The notes under the pieces: generated by a model
Told to the model about the DNA's origin: nothing
Seen by the model: the letters and a program-made list of their open reading frames with translations, nothing else
Databases searched by the model: none
Made by a program: the position numbers and the translations under genes
Shown here: positions 1-12,358 of the stretch, one piece after another
How positions within the stretch are numbered: position 1 is the stretch's first letter
Layout: each line of letters begins with the position of its first letter
Source: Daucus carota subsp. sativus
Lineage: Eukaryota; Streptophyta; Magnoliopsida; Apiales; Apiaceae
Assembly (NCBI RefSeq): GCF_001625215.2
Contig: NC_030381.2
Location: forward strand, 3,745,131-3,809,130
Direction of reading: 5' to 3'
DNA: 64,000 nt

Positions 1-227
1 TTATGGGGTGTATTATAGATTCTAGGTTGCAATCAGTATCAGGTTTGCTAGCTTGGCTAATTTTGAGCCAATCAACTGTAGTCCTACATAAATCAGATGT
101 CTGCATTGTTTACCTGTGGGGTAATTAGTAGACTATTAAAACTGCTCTGTGGTACCCGTGACTAGTTTAGTCACTGGACTTTTAATAGAATTGTTTGTAT
201 TCATAGCATTACAATTTCCTAATTTAG

Positions 228-2887
228 GTGATATGATAAACTTTCAAGACAACCCACTGAATGAAGTTGATCCGGAAGTTCGGTCCCTTATCGACAATGA
301 AAAACAACGGCAGTTCCGAAGCTTAGAGCTTATTGCCTCGGAGAACTTTACATACCGAGCAGTGATGGAAGCCGTTGGTTCATGTCTCACAAATAAGTAT
401 TCTGAAGGACTACCAGGCAAGAGGTCGGATATGTTCTAGTCTGGAAAAGACTTTATGATTAATTGTACTATGTAATGTTTTAACCAATAATATCTTTCAG
501 GTATTATGGAGGAAATGAGTACATCGATGAACTTGAAATTCTTTGTCAAGAGAGGGCTCTGGCTGCATTTCACCTAGATGGGGAGAAGTGGGGCGTAAAT
601 GTTCAGCCATTATCGGGTTCCCCAGCAAATTTTGAAGTTTACACTGCTATTCTTAAGCCACATGATCGCCTAATGGTATGCTAGATATATAGTTCTGTTT
701 AATTAATATGCTACTGTCTTGGAGTGCAGCATCAATATTAACTTAATTGTAAATTGTAATTAACTAGGGGCTGGACTTGCCCCATGGGGGACACTTGTCC
801 CATGGGTTCATGACTCCTAAGAGACGTGTATCAGGAACATCAGTTTATTTTGAATCTATGCCTTATCGGCTCAATGAATCAACAGGTGATGCAGTTTACT
901 AGTATGATATTTGAAGCAACGATAATAGGATTTTTTTTATTTTATTTTATTATTTTTTTTTTTTGCGGGGAAGGTGCTAAGTTGCATGTATTGACATATG
1001 TACTTGATAACGTTTTCTGATCCCAATTAATGTTATAATTCTTGTAGGTCTTGTTGATTATGACATGCTAGAGAAAACAGCTAATATCTTTAGGCCAAAG
1101 CTAATTATTGCTGGTGCCAGTGCTTATCCTCGAGATTTTGACTATCCTCGTATGAGAAAGGTACAATATATTAGCTGCTTGTCGGAAACATGTTAGATGT
1201 TTTCTTTTATTTTTGTGTTGTTCTTATATGTACTCTGATCACGTATCTCTTGTATGCCCAAAAAAGATTGCAGACGCTGTTGGTGCTTTTCTTATGATGG
1301 ATATGGCTCACATAAGTGGACTTGTTGCTGCTTCAGTTGTTGCTGATCCATTTGAGTATTGCGATATTGTAACGACGACTACCCATAAGGTGTGAACACA
1401 TGGTTAAACTCATGGTAAACACTGTTATGACAATTTTCCAGCTGGAGATTACTTGTTATGCAGTTTTTTTATTCTCTGATGCTTCTGGTTAGAGTTCGTG
1501 TATACACAAGCTAACAAACTTTTCTTAACAGTCTTTAAGAGGCCCCAGAGGCGGTATGATTTTCTTCAAAAAGGACCCTGTTCTTGGTGTTGATTTAGAA
1601 TCTGCTATCAACAATGCTGTTTTCCCAGGTTTACAGGTAGTTAGACTCTGTTCTTGCTCTATTACCATGAATGACTTTACTTGATTATATCATTCCAGTT
1701 TGATATTATACTCCAAAGCAAATTTAACGTTAGTGAATCATTTCTACAGGGTGGTCCTCATAACCACACAATTGGGGGACTTGCAGTCTGCCTGAAGTAT
1801 GCGCAGACTCCAGAATTCAAGGCTTACCAGAAGCAGGTATTTTTCCCATATATTTTCACATGGACAGATGGACAATTGAAAGAACTTTGTCCTATAGTGT
1901 TGACCTAATACTTTTTAAAATTATAGGTGGTTTCTAACTGTAGAAGTCTTGCTTCTAAACTGATCAGTCAAGGATATGAACTGGTATCTGACGGGAGTGA
2001 TAATCATTTGGTCCTTGTGAATCTCCGGCCATTTGTAAGTTTTTACTGAAGATTATCCACAAGAAAACCCAGGGCTAATGAATATCTTTATACTTCTACT
2101 TTTTTTTTTATATAAAACAAGTGCAAGAAAATAGTAGGTAGGTAAGGACTTGACACGTGTTCGACGTCTTGACAGAATTTGTAATTCGGATATATAAATT
2201 ATTTTATTATTAAATCATGAAAATCGTGTCAAGGCAATAATATGAAGTGGGTGGAAAGAGGTTGTTCACTTGAAATATCAGTACATCTGTTTTCGAAGTG
2301 GGATAATATCATTAAAAAGTTGCTTTAGAGTAGAAAAGAGAATTGAAGCTGCTTTAATTAATCTGTGACTGAGAAGTACAAATAAGTGTCTTTTTCCCCT
2401 CAACTTCACAAGGTAATCTATCTTTCCTGCAGAATGTCAATGGTGCTCAGGTAGAAAAAATTCTTGACATGGCTTCCATCACGCTCAATAAAAATTCAGT
2501 CCCGGGTGAGTGTTGTTCTGTATAAACTATGTTTTTCACAATGTTTTACATTTTTTTCTCCGTAATTTCTGTTGAACAATTCTCCTAACATGGCCTCACT
2601 CGACGCATGTAGGTGATAAAAGTGCAATAGTTCCAGGGGGCATCCGTGTTGGAACTCCAGCCATGACTACGAGAGGTTTCACAGAGAAAGATTTCATGTT
2701 GGTCGCAGACTTTATACACGAGGGGGTGAAAATCACCCAAGAAGCCAAGAAGTTGTTTTCGACTCCAAAACTTCAAGATTTTCTCAAGTTCATAACATCT
2801 CCAGATTTCCCATTAAGGGATCAGGTACTGGACCTGAAAACGAGGGTTGAAGGTTTCGCAACCCAGTTTCCATTACCTGGTGTATGA
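228..2887 (+). CDS. SHM3: Plastid-type serine hydroxymethyltransferase, 5'-truncated by the window
   Basis: Interconverts serine and glycine with tetrahydrofolate, using pyridoxal phosphate. Ten exons can be read: 228-423, 501-675, 768-885, 1048-1160, 1267-1389, 1532-1636, 1750-1836, 1927-2034, 2433-2505 and 2613-2887. They join in one frame to 456 residues and a TGA. Visible family blocks are [56 protein letters not shown] and VTTTTHK; the lysine of the last, encoded at 1387-1389, carries the PLP. The reading [13 protein letters not shown] and the C-terminus FPLPGV match plastid SHM3-type enzymes rather than cytosolic SHM4. The first exon(s) with start codon and transit peptide lie before base 1. 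A Met at 233 is in frame, but it follows a good acceptor (AATTTAG), so I read it as internal. Confidence 0.95.
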
Positions 2888-3660
2888 ACAAGAATATAAA
2901 GAAAACTCTGAGTCATGCCAATTATATGCGGTACTGCTAATCTGCTATATAGTTTTATGATGTTTGAGTGGATCATTAGAATAAAGTATGTTGGATTTCA
3001 TAATTTATGAATTATTTAGTCTTTAGAATCAGTTTTTTCTGTTTTGAGTGTTTTTCTCTCAGAAATTTCAATTTGAGGTTTGATCGGTAAAATAGAGGAT
3101 ATGATTTTTCCGTTCGCAATTATACGAGCTTTATTCTAAAATATACTTGCAAAGCATAATAAATCAATCTTATATATATCCCACCAAAATGGTACTCGAA
3201 TTTATCAATATCGAAATCAAAATAAATTATCATTAAAAATTGAAAATAAAAACTTAGTCCACCTATTAATATAAATGAGTTTACGTTTTAAAAATTTTCT
3301 ACCAAAAAGTAAAATCATTTACAATAAACTTGTTCTTTGAATACAAGTATCGGGATTTTTTTATTTTTTATTTTGATAATTTAGTCATATATGAATTTTT
3401 GTTTAGATACTTCTCCGGTTGAGTTAAAATCGAACCCACCATTTGCGTTATCCAAATGAGTATTGGATTTTTGGATTTTTTATATACCATACTTTTATAT
3501 GAAAAGCTCGCAAACGAGAATATATATTGTGTTTTTAATTTATAATCTATTTAAGATTAAATAGACGGTTTGATATATTTCTTTGAGAAGATTAAATATA
3601 ATTAAAGGCAAAATGAAAAAAGACAGCTGAAATTCACCCGCTTTACCAAAATAATTAAGA
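2888..3660. other. Intergenic: SHMT 3' flank and ferrochelatase upstream DNA
   Basis: AT-rich spacer between two co-directional genes. The SHMT 3' UTR probably ends near 2985 (AATAAAG at about 2981). I see no open frame or repeat boundary I can defend; the promoter of the next gene should lie in the distal part. Confidence 0.6.
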
Positions 3661-3746
3661 GTTCGGTATACTTTACTTACCGAACACGCCCTCTCATGTC
3701 TCTCCTCTCTCGTTCCATTCTGCCGAACACATTCGTCGATTAGCAA

Positions 3747-3846
3747 TCTCTCTCCCTCCCCTCCCCCCCCCCCCCCCCCCCCCCCCCCCTCTCCCTCTCT
3801 CTGTCTCTCTCCATCTTTCTTCTCTCTCTCTCTCTCCTTCTCTCCC
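3747..3846 (+). repeat. C27 homopolymer plus CT-rich leader of the ferrochelatase gene
   Basis: An uninterrupted run of about 27 cytosines (3763-3789) is followed by a CT/TC microsatellite that runs to the ATG at 3847. CT-rich tracts are common in plant 5' leaders. The pure C run is unusual and could form an i-motif, with a G-quadruplex-prone strand opposite. Its length is likely to vary and to be hard to sequence. Confidence 0.8.
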
Positions 3847-6800
3847 ATGGACGCAATTACAAACTCGCAGATACTCCTACAGCTGAGAACCTTTCCCTGC
3901 TCTAATGTCTCACATTTGAATCACCAATCATCACTGTAAGATCCTCATCTTCCTGCTTTAATACCATACATACCTAACGTATTTGATTTTCAGCCTGCAG
4001 TTAATTAGTATCAAGTTTGTTAATATACTTATGATCACTATAGCCTGTTATTCATAATTAAAAAATTATAATCACCTCAATTTTTATCCCGAAAATTGAT
4101 TAATTAAATTACATTATAACTGTCCTCGTTCTCTAAATTTTGTTTCTGAATTATAATTGCTCGTGATCAGCATGTTGTACATTTATAATTGTTCGTGATC
4201 AGCAATTCAGCATGTTGTACATTTGTGCCAACTTTGTCTCGTGATTAATAAAATGTCATTGTCATGTTTTCGAGAATTTTATTATGAATTCTGATTGTCC
4301 GTGATCAGTATGTGGTACATTCCTGTTTACTTTGTCTAGAGTTTTCCATTTCAGTTTACGAGATAATGCAGTCTATTAATGTCCAGGTCTGGCACTCGGT
4401 TTACGTGTCTCACGCCTGAACGCAACCGTTTGTACCAAGGAGTGTGTGTTTCCAAAGTGTCTACATTGAATGGACATGTTCTTTTATATCCCGGATCATC
4501 TAATAAAAGGAGAAGCAGCACTCTTGGAGGATTAGGACTTAATGGTTCGATTACGGGGAACAGTTTAGTGGGGAAAATATGTTCATCTGCAGGATCGTGC
4601 ACATATCCAGATAGTTCTATTGAATCTCATTCGCATATTGCAGAGGAGAAAATTGGAGTTCTGTTGCTGAATTTAGGCGGGCCGGATACGCTTCAGGATG
4701 TTCAGCCCTTTTTGTTCAATTTGTTTGCTGATCCGGTATGTTGTTTTTTGCATTTTTTAGGTGTACAACAACCAAAAAAAATACACGGGATTTTATTAAT
4801 TAAATTGATTATTTAGATTTCTTGTTATTATAGGATATCATTCGCCTTCCCAGGTTGTTCCAGTTCCTCCAGCGGCCATTGGCACAGCTTATTTCTATAG
4901 TTAGGGCTCCTAAATCTCAAGAAGGGTATGCTGCCATTGGAGGTGGTTCGCCGTTGAGGAAGATAACAGATGAGCAGGTATATAAATAAGACGGAGGTAT
5001 CTGTAGTTTTTGTCATCTTGATATATTAACAAGACAATAATGAGATAGGTGACTACATGAAAAAGAAAACATCACGATGTTCTGCAAAAGAACTTAATGA
5101 CAATATTCAATGTGCTAATTTGGTGGTTTTTTCTTTTGCAGGCGAAAGCTCTGAAAAAGGAACTAGAAGCAAAGGAGGTCCCTGTAGATGTCTATGTTGC
5201 CATGCGTTACTGGCATCCTTATACCGAGGAAGCTATTCAGCAGGCAAGATTTATGTTATTATAATATCCTTGAGTCTTTTTAATTGTTATAAATGTTCAG
5301 TTCCTGGATATGTAATTATGATAAGAATGTTTATAATTATTATGGTATCTGGTCTGTATTATTATACTTATATTGTTCGCAACCTATAGTTGTCTTCCAT
5401 TATCCTCTCCACTAATCATTAATAAATTTAGGAATTTGGTGTTCGTTGATATCTGTTCTATGATCCAAGTATAAATATGGAGTATTTGAAAAGTCCGTTA
5501 AGCCAAGATTCCAAGGCTTTTCACTAAAAGTTTTTAGGGCTGCTATGCGGTAAAATATGTTTAGAAGGTTCCAGTGTAATTGTTCTTTCCCGGATTAGTT
5601 AAACAAACTTTAGGATGCTTTGTTATCGCCATCTTTTCATTTTCATATAGTGCTTTTAGTTTTTCCTTTTGTGTGCAACTAAGTGATTGGCAGACTGTGT
5701 TGGATTCTCTGCAATGCCCATACGCAGATGCACTATTTAGTGGCATAGTCTTTTAGCTCAAGGAACTTTGGAAATGTAGTGGAAGCGTTTTTTTTTCTTT
5801 TTTTAAGTAATGTAAGTGCTGAGTCTTCCCTTCCTTGACTGAGTAACATGATTGTTGTTCATTTATCCCCTTTGACTGTGTTGGATTTTTTGATTTCATT
5901 ATACGATTTTTGCTTTATAAATAATTTTGGTTTACCTTTTTTTTCCTCCTAGATCAAAAGGGATGGTATTTCAAAACTTGTAGTGCTGCCACTTTATCCT
6001 CAGTATTCTATATCTACAACTGGGTCAAGCATCCGTGTCCTGGAACTTATGTTCAGGTATCTGAGTATATTATTCAATGTGATATTTTTAGTAGTTCAAA
6101 TTTTTTCACGTAAATTACATTCTAACATGAGTTGTCCATCAGGGAAGACCCAATCTTGTCAAGACTGCCGGTTGCTATTATAAAATCCTGGTATCAGCGA
6201 GAAGGATATGTCAAGTCTATGGCTGACTTGATTGGGAAAGAGTTAAATAGTTTCTTCCAACCTGAAGAGGTTGACTCCTGTTTTTCCCCCTAATATCTCT
6301 CTTGTGCTATTTTGTAAATCTCTAAACAATCTGCAAATTTTCAACCACTACTAAATATACAGTTTGATGGTCTTCAAGGTAATGATATTCTTCAGTGCAC
6401 ATGGTGTGCCGGTCACTTATGTTGAGGATGCTGGTGATCCTTACAGAGACCAGATGGAGGAATGCATTTACCTAATAATGCAAGAACTGAAATCAAGAGG
6501 AGTCAACAACAATTATACTTTGGCATATCAGGTTTGTTGTTAGATGTCTTTTTCATGCTATGCCCTACTTTGATTTAGTTTCTTTGTTGGATTAAAATTA
6601 TTTCTTGGAGGAGAAAAATAGCTAATGGATAAATTTCTTAGACGGTGGCTACGTATTGAATCATTTAGGGGTATCATAGGGTGTTTTATGCTCTTGTACA
6701 ACTTAGCTGCTGCAAACCCCCATTTTCTCTGGTGCACTTTTGAATTTGGAATACTTACAATGTGTTTCTTCATTTTATTGTTAGAGCCGAGTCGGTCCTG

Positions 6801-7296
6801 TTCAATGGTTGAAGCCCTACACCGATGAAGTTCTTGTTAAGCTTGGTCAAAATGGTGTGAAAAGTCTCCTGGCTGTTCCAGTAAGGTATCTTACAAAAGA
6901 TGTTTAGAGACTCTCTACAGTATTAATTTACTTTTGACAGTAGTCATCTTGTGACTGATACTAGCTTGGCACTCTTCTTACAGCTTTGTGAGTGAACACA
7001 TAGAGACTCTTGAAGAGATTGATATGGAGTATAAGGAGTTGGCCCTTGAGTCTGGTATTGAAAACTGGGGTCGTGTCCCTGCTCTTGGGTGCACTTCATC
7101 CTTCATCACAGACCTGGCAGATGCAGTTATCGAAGCCTTGCCTGCTGCAACAGCAATCTCGACCGCAAGTACATCCATGGATGATGAACTCGACCCTCTG
7201 GAATATGCTACCAAATTGTTTTTTGGTTCAATCCTAGCATTCTTCTTGCTCTTATCACCCAAAATGATATCAGTAATCAGGGGTCAAATATTCTGA
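3847..7296 (+). CDS. FC2: Ferrochelatase, FC2 type with C-terminal chlorophyll-binding-like segment
   Basis: Inserts ferrous iron into protoporphyrin IX, the last step of plastid haem synthesis. Nine exons: 3847-3935, 4372-4735, 4834-4977, 5142-5243, 5953-6056, 6143-6269, 6379-6531, 6785-6885 and 6984-7296. They total 1497 bases, 498 residues. The first ~105 residues look like a transit peptide and linker. The catalytic core starts at [30 protein letters not shown], the metal-site histidine in [11 protein letters not shown] and the acidic helix [16 protein letters not shown] are all present. After the core, residues [18 protein letters not shown] form the CAB-like transmembrane motif that separates FC2 from FC1, so a thylakoid location is expected. 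Intron 4 (5244-5952) starts with GC rather than GT. The acceptors of exons 2 and 7 are chosen by frame. Confidence 0.95.
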
Positions 7297-7961
7297 AGTG
7301 GATACTCGGAAATTTCTGTAGTAAATAAAATTTATGGTGTAATATATTAACGAGAGTAAGCATGGAGTGGCGAACTTTAGTCGTACTGTTCAGGAAATAG
7401 CTGATATTATCAGCAGGTGCTTCTCTTGTTTATTTGATAAATGAATGTGCTTTACTGATAGTTGTATCATACATAATCTCTTAAGTGATACAGATTGGAG
7501 TTTTTGCTTATCTAATTTATATAATTTGTTGTTCTTTTGTATCTATCTTCATTTTCAATACAGTGTAGCATTACTCTGTTAGAGAGCAAGGTTTAGCACA
7601 AGATATACATTACCATTGGCCGTGCTTTAACAAGTCCACAGCTTCCGCGCATACTATTTGATAACATTTTTTTTAATAAAATGCATCTTTGTCAAATACT
7701 TAAAAGGAATAATATTTAAGATTTCAGATGTCTAAAGATCTGATGCTAACAAGGTCTTTAAGATTTTGTAAACTGCAACACAAGTAACATCAAAGTCGTA
7801 AAATTTCTACTACAATGTACTGGAAACTGTACTAAACCTGTTCTTGCAGTAGAAATTTATAGTGTGACTGGTATAAACAAAAAAGTTTGGCTTAAGATCT
7901 CTTATTGCAGAAACTTTATTGGCTGAGCTCCGAAGCAGAACTTGCTGCACTACCTGGACGG
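7297..7961. other. Convergent 3' flanks of ferrochelatase and ATP synthase g
   Basis: Space between the stops of two converging genes, presumably holding both 3' UTRs (AATAAA at about 7324 on the plus strand). No coding sequence recognised. Confidence 0.6.
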
Positions 7962-9585
7962 CTAGACATAGTAACCAGTGAATGTATAGCCTCGCCCTAT
8001 AACCTCTCCAGCATAGAACCATGCATAACATTCTACCCCGAAAAGAGCAGCTATACCGTAATCATCAGTGGTGAACTGCTTCCTCATCTTCCATACTTCC
8101 TTCATAGAACCAAGTTCGTTCCAGAATGCATCATAGCGACTGGGAATACTGTTTCAAGTAGTCAGTCGAGTTACTTTATATGATTTAAAGAGAGAGTCGA
8201 GAGATTTTGTATCATGATTCAATGCAGAGTCCTGTTTTTGTTTTTTGTTTTTTTAATTGTTGCAATTCAAGCAGAACTAAGGTTACTATTCGAAACAGTG
8301 ATCGACTCTACAGTCATGCAACAAAGATGCAGATACCATGCAGTGATTTCGGAAGCACATGGTTGTGTAAAAATTGTAACTGAAACCTCGCTAGGTACTG
8401 GGACTTTACGTCGTTGCTCAAACAGTTTTATGATTTACTTTGGCAAATAACCGGCCCAAGCTCTATCTGCAGTACAAAGCACAAAATGGCTGCACTAATT
8501 GTTTAATTAGCATAATTAGAATGTTCCTAATTATCATCCCTCTAAGACAATTTGGGGTATATATCTATTGTACTTGAGCATTATTCACTGCTCAGGGACT
8601 AGCTGCAGCAGATCAAAGTCGAGCTTTGAATTTATCAGGCGATGCTCAGGGACTAACGAATTTACTGGGGGAACAATTGAGATGACTAAAATTTGTTATC
8701 TTATCAGAGAAGGTTATCTATAATGAAACTGCAGGAGTTGTTAATGACTACTACTAATCTATCACCAAACTAGCTAGTGTCTTACGAATTTCACACAGAA
8801 TACATTTACTTGACTGAGACCCCCTAAGGCCCTAATGGAAGTTTGATACCCAATATCTAAAACAATAGATTGCTCTGAGGTATTACTTAGTTATAATCAG
8901 TGGCAGAACTAGGGAGCTGCTGACCCGGGCCTGATCCCACACTCGCCTTAATAGATCAGGAAGTCTTCTTTTCGAGTCCCATCTCATTCTTTAAAATCAG
9001 AAGAATTATTTTCTTCAATAATCAGTAAAACTTCTACTATTACATATAAAATACCAGGCCTATCCAATTCCTAGTTCCGCCACTGGTTAAACTGTATCTT
9101 AACCTGAACATCGACAACCAACAGCATAAGGGAAATTGCCCTATTATGGTATATTGCCCAAAATATGAGCAGAACAAGGCACTGTCTGATTCTTCCTTAG
9201 TACCAAATGCAAATTAGAGAATGTTGCGACATTGACATCCTTTAATAATGTTCCCATCAAGTAGAAATAAATCAACAAATCAAACTTTCCTAATAAGGTT
9301 TCAATGCAAGCACCATATATCTACAGGCTTTCCTACACGCCATGAACCAACTCAAATCTCATCAATTGATTTAGGTAAAAAGGACAAGTTTTAAGAACAA
9401 AACCTGGCAAGACGAGTGTAAAAAAGCTGCTTAGCCAGAAGTTGGCACGACTCAATAGTCGGAGGATCCTGGATATAATGCTTGTTCTTCTCTAAAAGCT
9501 TCTTGTAATAAACAGGTCCATTCTTGGCCACAAACTTGGTAGCTTGGGTAGCTGTTGATTGCAGCTGACTCAGCTTCGACGCCAT
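7962..9585 (-). CDS. Mitochondrial ATP synthase subunit g
   Basis: Small membrane subunit of the F1Fo ATP synthase stalk and dimer region in the inner mitochondrial membrane. Exon 1 is 9585-9404 and starts MASKLSQLQSTATQATKF. Exon 2 is 8148-7962 and reads SIPSRYDAFWNELGSMK to the terminus GRGYTFTGYYV-stop. The splice GCCAG|GT to ACAG|TATTCC restores a serine codon and the total is exactly 122 residues, the usual plant length. A single C-terminal membrane helix (AALFGVECYAWFYAGEVIG) is visible. A leader intron is likely: an acceptor lies just upstream of the ATG (TTGCAG at about 9598-9603) and a possible donor at about 10070. The 1.25-kb coding intron hosts a hAT-like MITE (8898-9085). Exon 2 is hidden from simple ORF calling by competing frames. 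Confidence 0.93.
8898..9085. mobile_element. hAT-like MITE inside the ATP synthase g intron
   Basis: Terminal inverted repeats CAGTGGCAGAACTAGGG (8898-8914) and TCCTAGTTCCGCCACTG (9069-9085) pair over 17 bases with one or two mismatches. Flanks GTTATAAT and GTTAAACT agree at 6 of 8 positions, compatible with a decayed 8-bp target duplication as left by hAT transposases. The element has no coding capacity. Confidence 0.75.
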
Positions 9586-10139
9586 ATTTTCTCAACCTGC
9601 AATCACGACACATCTTTCATATCTTTTACTTATTTCAGCTTTCATTAACATCTAATTATATACATTACCACTCAATCTATTAACATACTTGAACGGATTC
9701 TATATAATCCTGAACAACATGAACATGTAAAAAACTCAAAATGCAGAGCATCGAGTAAATGCATGTTTAATATTAGTTCACATAGATGTATCAGAATTCA
9801 CATATACACAAAAATCGAATAAATAGAAATGAAAGCTCCTGGCACATTTAACAAAATAATCTACTAACAATTTATATTTTAGAGTGTTCGAAGACCTCTT
9901 CATAAACCGAGTTCTGATATCATTTACGGAGGTCTGAATACGGAATTATATATTCGGATATACCTGGAAATAAACAATTGAAACACATTCGGTGCATAAA
10001 AAAAACTGTTAGTAGCGATCACAGCTGATGATCACTAATAGAATATTATACAAAATGTTTGGAAATACCAGATTTCGTCGTCTTCGTTCTGGCAGAAAGG
10101 AAGGGTTTGTTCAGTAGGAGAAATGTTACGTTGGACAGA

Positions 10140-10865
10140 TAAGTCATGAAATTCTTATGGGCTAACAAAATTTATTGTTTACTGGGCTGGACAGGCATCG
10201 ACCCAAGTCACCTATATAAAAATTAAAATGAAATGATTTTATTTATTAAATCACTAGTTTATTAGAGCATCTCCAAGAAACTCTCTATTCAAGCTCTTAA
10301 GTAAAAAAAAAAATAAAGAGCCATGCATAAATTAGAACTCCAAGAGACTCTTAAAGGCTCTTCAAAAAATTAAAAGCCCATTTTCTCTCCTCTCTTTTAG
10401 GAGCCACAACTTGGCTAACTTATTTTTATTAATAAAAAACTCTTTTCCTTCAATTCATCTCCACTTTTGAATTTGGATCTTTGTTTTAGTGAAGCCCAAC
10501 ATGAATAAAATATGATATAAATAAAAAATATAGAGAGTATTTTTGGAGTTCATGCTCTTAACTTTGTACTAAATCACTAAGAGCCCAATTTTTTATATTA
10601 TATTTAAGAGCCAACTAGGAGGCTCTTACGCAACCGGCCGCCATAAAATGTATTTAAAATTTTATTATGTTTATAGAAAATCTTTTTAAATAATCAATTG
10701 ATTCTATTCAATAATAAATAATTTTTCTATTTTGATAATTTTAAATTTTCAATAGTGTCGATGGTAGTTGTATTCTGAGAGTGAATGAATTGCTTTAGAT
10801 ATATCTATTTTAGCGTAAATTTTACTTTTAGAACTATCTATACTAATGATTTCATTAAAATATAA
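10140..10865. other. Intergenic with a GAGCATCT-type repeat
   Basis: From about 10264 (GAGCATCTCCAAG) to about 10640 the sequence repeats short GAGCC/CTCTTAA blocks and their complements. This is the look of a common plant non-autonomous repeat, related at its start to the insert at 19026 (GAGCATCTACAAC). I could not define its ends. Confidence 0.4.
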
Positions 10866-11165
10866 TCTATCTATTATATATATAATGCTGCAACATGGGT
10901 TTTGCTGAGCCAAAAAAATCAGTGTGCAATTACAAAGTTACCCTTTATTCAACGGGACTAAAGTACTTCTTAAACCCTCTCTAAGCTGCGTCCTTCTAGC
11001 TTCCTTTCTATACTGCAGTCTGTATCGTCCACATTTTTGATTACTTGTCTGGGAAATTCCTGCAGACGCCCAGTAGCCTTCTACAACAACGACCTCCACC
11101 TGTCTCTCACGCTCTACAATGCCTGAGCCCTCGTCAAACGTCGAATCATCTATGTGCCCCGATGA

Positions 11166-11465
11166 GTAGTAGAGATGCACAAAAGATCTGTTCGGGCCAG
11201 ATCCAGACCGGGCCAAAAAAATCCGGATTTTTTGAAACCAGATCGGGCCGGGCTTTTTTAAAAATCGGGCCGGGCCGGGCCGGGCTTTCCCAAAAATACT
11301 AGGCCTGGTTAAGTTATAAAATCCGGATTTTTTTTGAAAATACTAGGCCTGTTTTAGGCCCTCGGACCGGGCCGGGCCAGACCGGGTTTTTTTCGGATCG
11401 GTTTTTTCAGATTTTTTTTCCAGATCGGATCGGATCGGATTTCAGATTTCAGATTTTTTGAACAT
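11166..11465. repeat. Low-complexity GGGCCGGGCC / GGATCGGATC region
   Basis: Short units such as CGGGCCGGGC, ATCCGGATTTTTT and GATCGGATCG are iterated. No gene is seen. The ORF-like reading across it is compositional. Confidence 0.7.
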
Positions 11466-11815
11466 CTCTAGTGAGTAGTCTCAAAAAAATTGATCGAACA
11501 TGAATTCACACTACTTGTTTGATAATAGGTTTTAATGAATTCATTTCTTTTATCTCTTTCGTTCTCATTAAATTTTGTTTGATGATATATTTTGATGGAT
11601 TCATTCTTTCATCTCTTTGGTTCTCATGAAATTCTGTGCACAGGCTCCAGTCTTATGCTGCTAAAATAGTAGTCTTCCTGGGGTTTAAAGCTTTGATAAT
11701 ATGTAAAGATTCACGTTCTGTCCGAATGAAGCGCCTACGAGTTCATTTTCGCGGATTTCCTTTGCCTTTTGTTTATATCATTTTACGGTCTTCTGTTACA
11801 TGTGTGTTGGTTTTC

Positions 11816-11888
11816 GGGTAAATAGGCTTATTGGTCACTGTACTATATGTCAACTTTCAGTTTGGTCACCAGGTCAAAAAAGCTTTCA
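11816..11888 (+). repeat. Left TIR of the MULE
   Basis: Begins GGGTAAATAGGCTTATTGGT. It is the reverse complement of 16023-16095 except for one base at TIR position 18 (G against A). Confidence 0.95.
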
Positions 11889-11998
11889 GTCAAACACTTC
11901 AACTACAAACAACTTTCAAATTCGTTTTTGACGTTAGTTCTGTTAAGTTCACTAACAGAATGAGTATGTGGCAAGTGACATGGCAGATCCATTTTTTA

Positions 11999-12067
11999 TA
12001 ACCCACCCATTAAAACCCACCCATTATAACCCACACCCACCCTGTTATAACCCACACCTGCCCATTA
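11999..12067. repeat. Left subterminal TAACCCAC(A)CC cluster of the MULE
   Basis: Several copies of a motif close to TTATAACCCACACCC lie about 110 bp inside the TIR. The right side (15809-15878) carries the complementary GGGTTGTG/GGGTTCGGGTT motifs, so the two clusters are in inverted orientation. They may be subterminal protein-binding repeats. Confidence 0.5.
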
Positions 12068-12358
12068 TCTCTTTCTTTCACAATCAAAACTCAGACCCAT
12101 CTCCTCCTTCACAATCAACATATAATTAATACTAATAATAATGAGGGAACCTCCCCCCTGCAGATTCACAAAACAGCAAAGCAATAACATTGAAAAGCAT
12201 AAGATTCTCTACAGTTGAACATATCAAAAGCATCAAAAACATAAGATGTTGACATAAGATTCTTCACAGTAGGCCATAGCTTGTCACAGGACATGGTTTT
12301 AATTTTTACAGCTTGTCTAAAGCTTACAAAAGGCACATGGCTTGAAATACATAAAAAA

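Noticed and set aside
7905-8183. Plus-strand open frame of 92 codons
   Set aside because: It is antisense to exon 2 of the ATP synthase g gene, which accounts for the openness.
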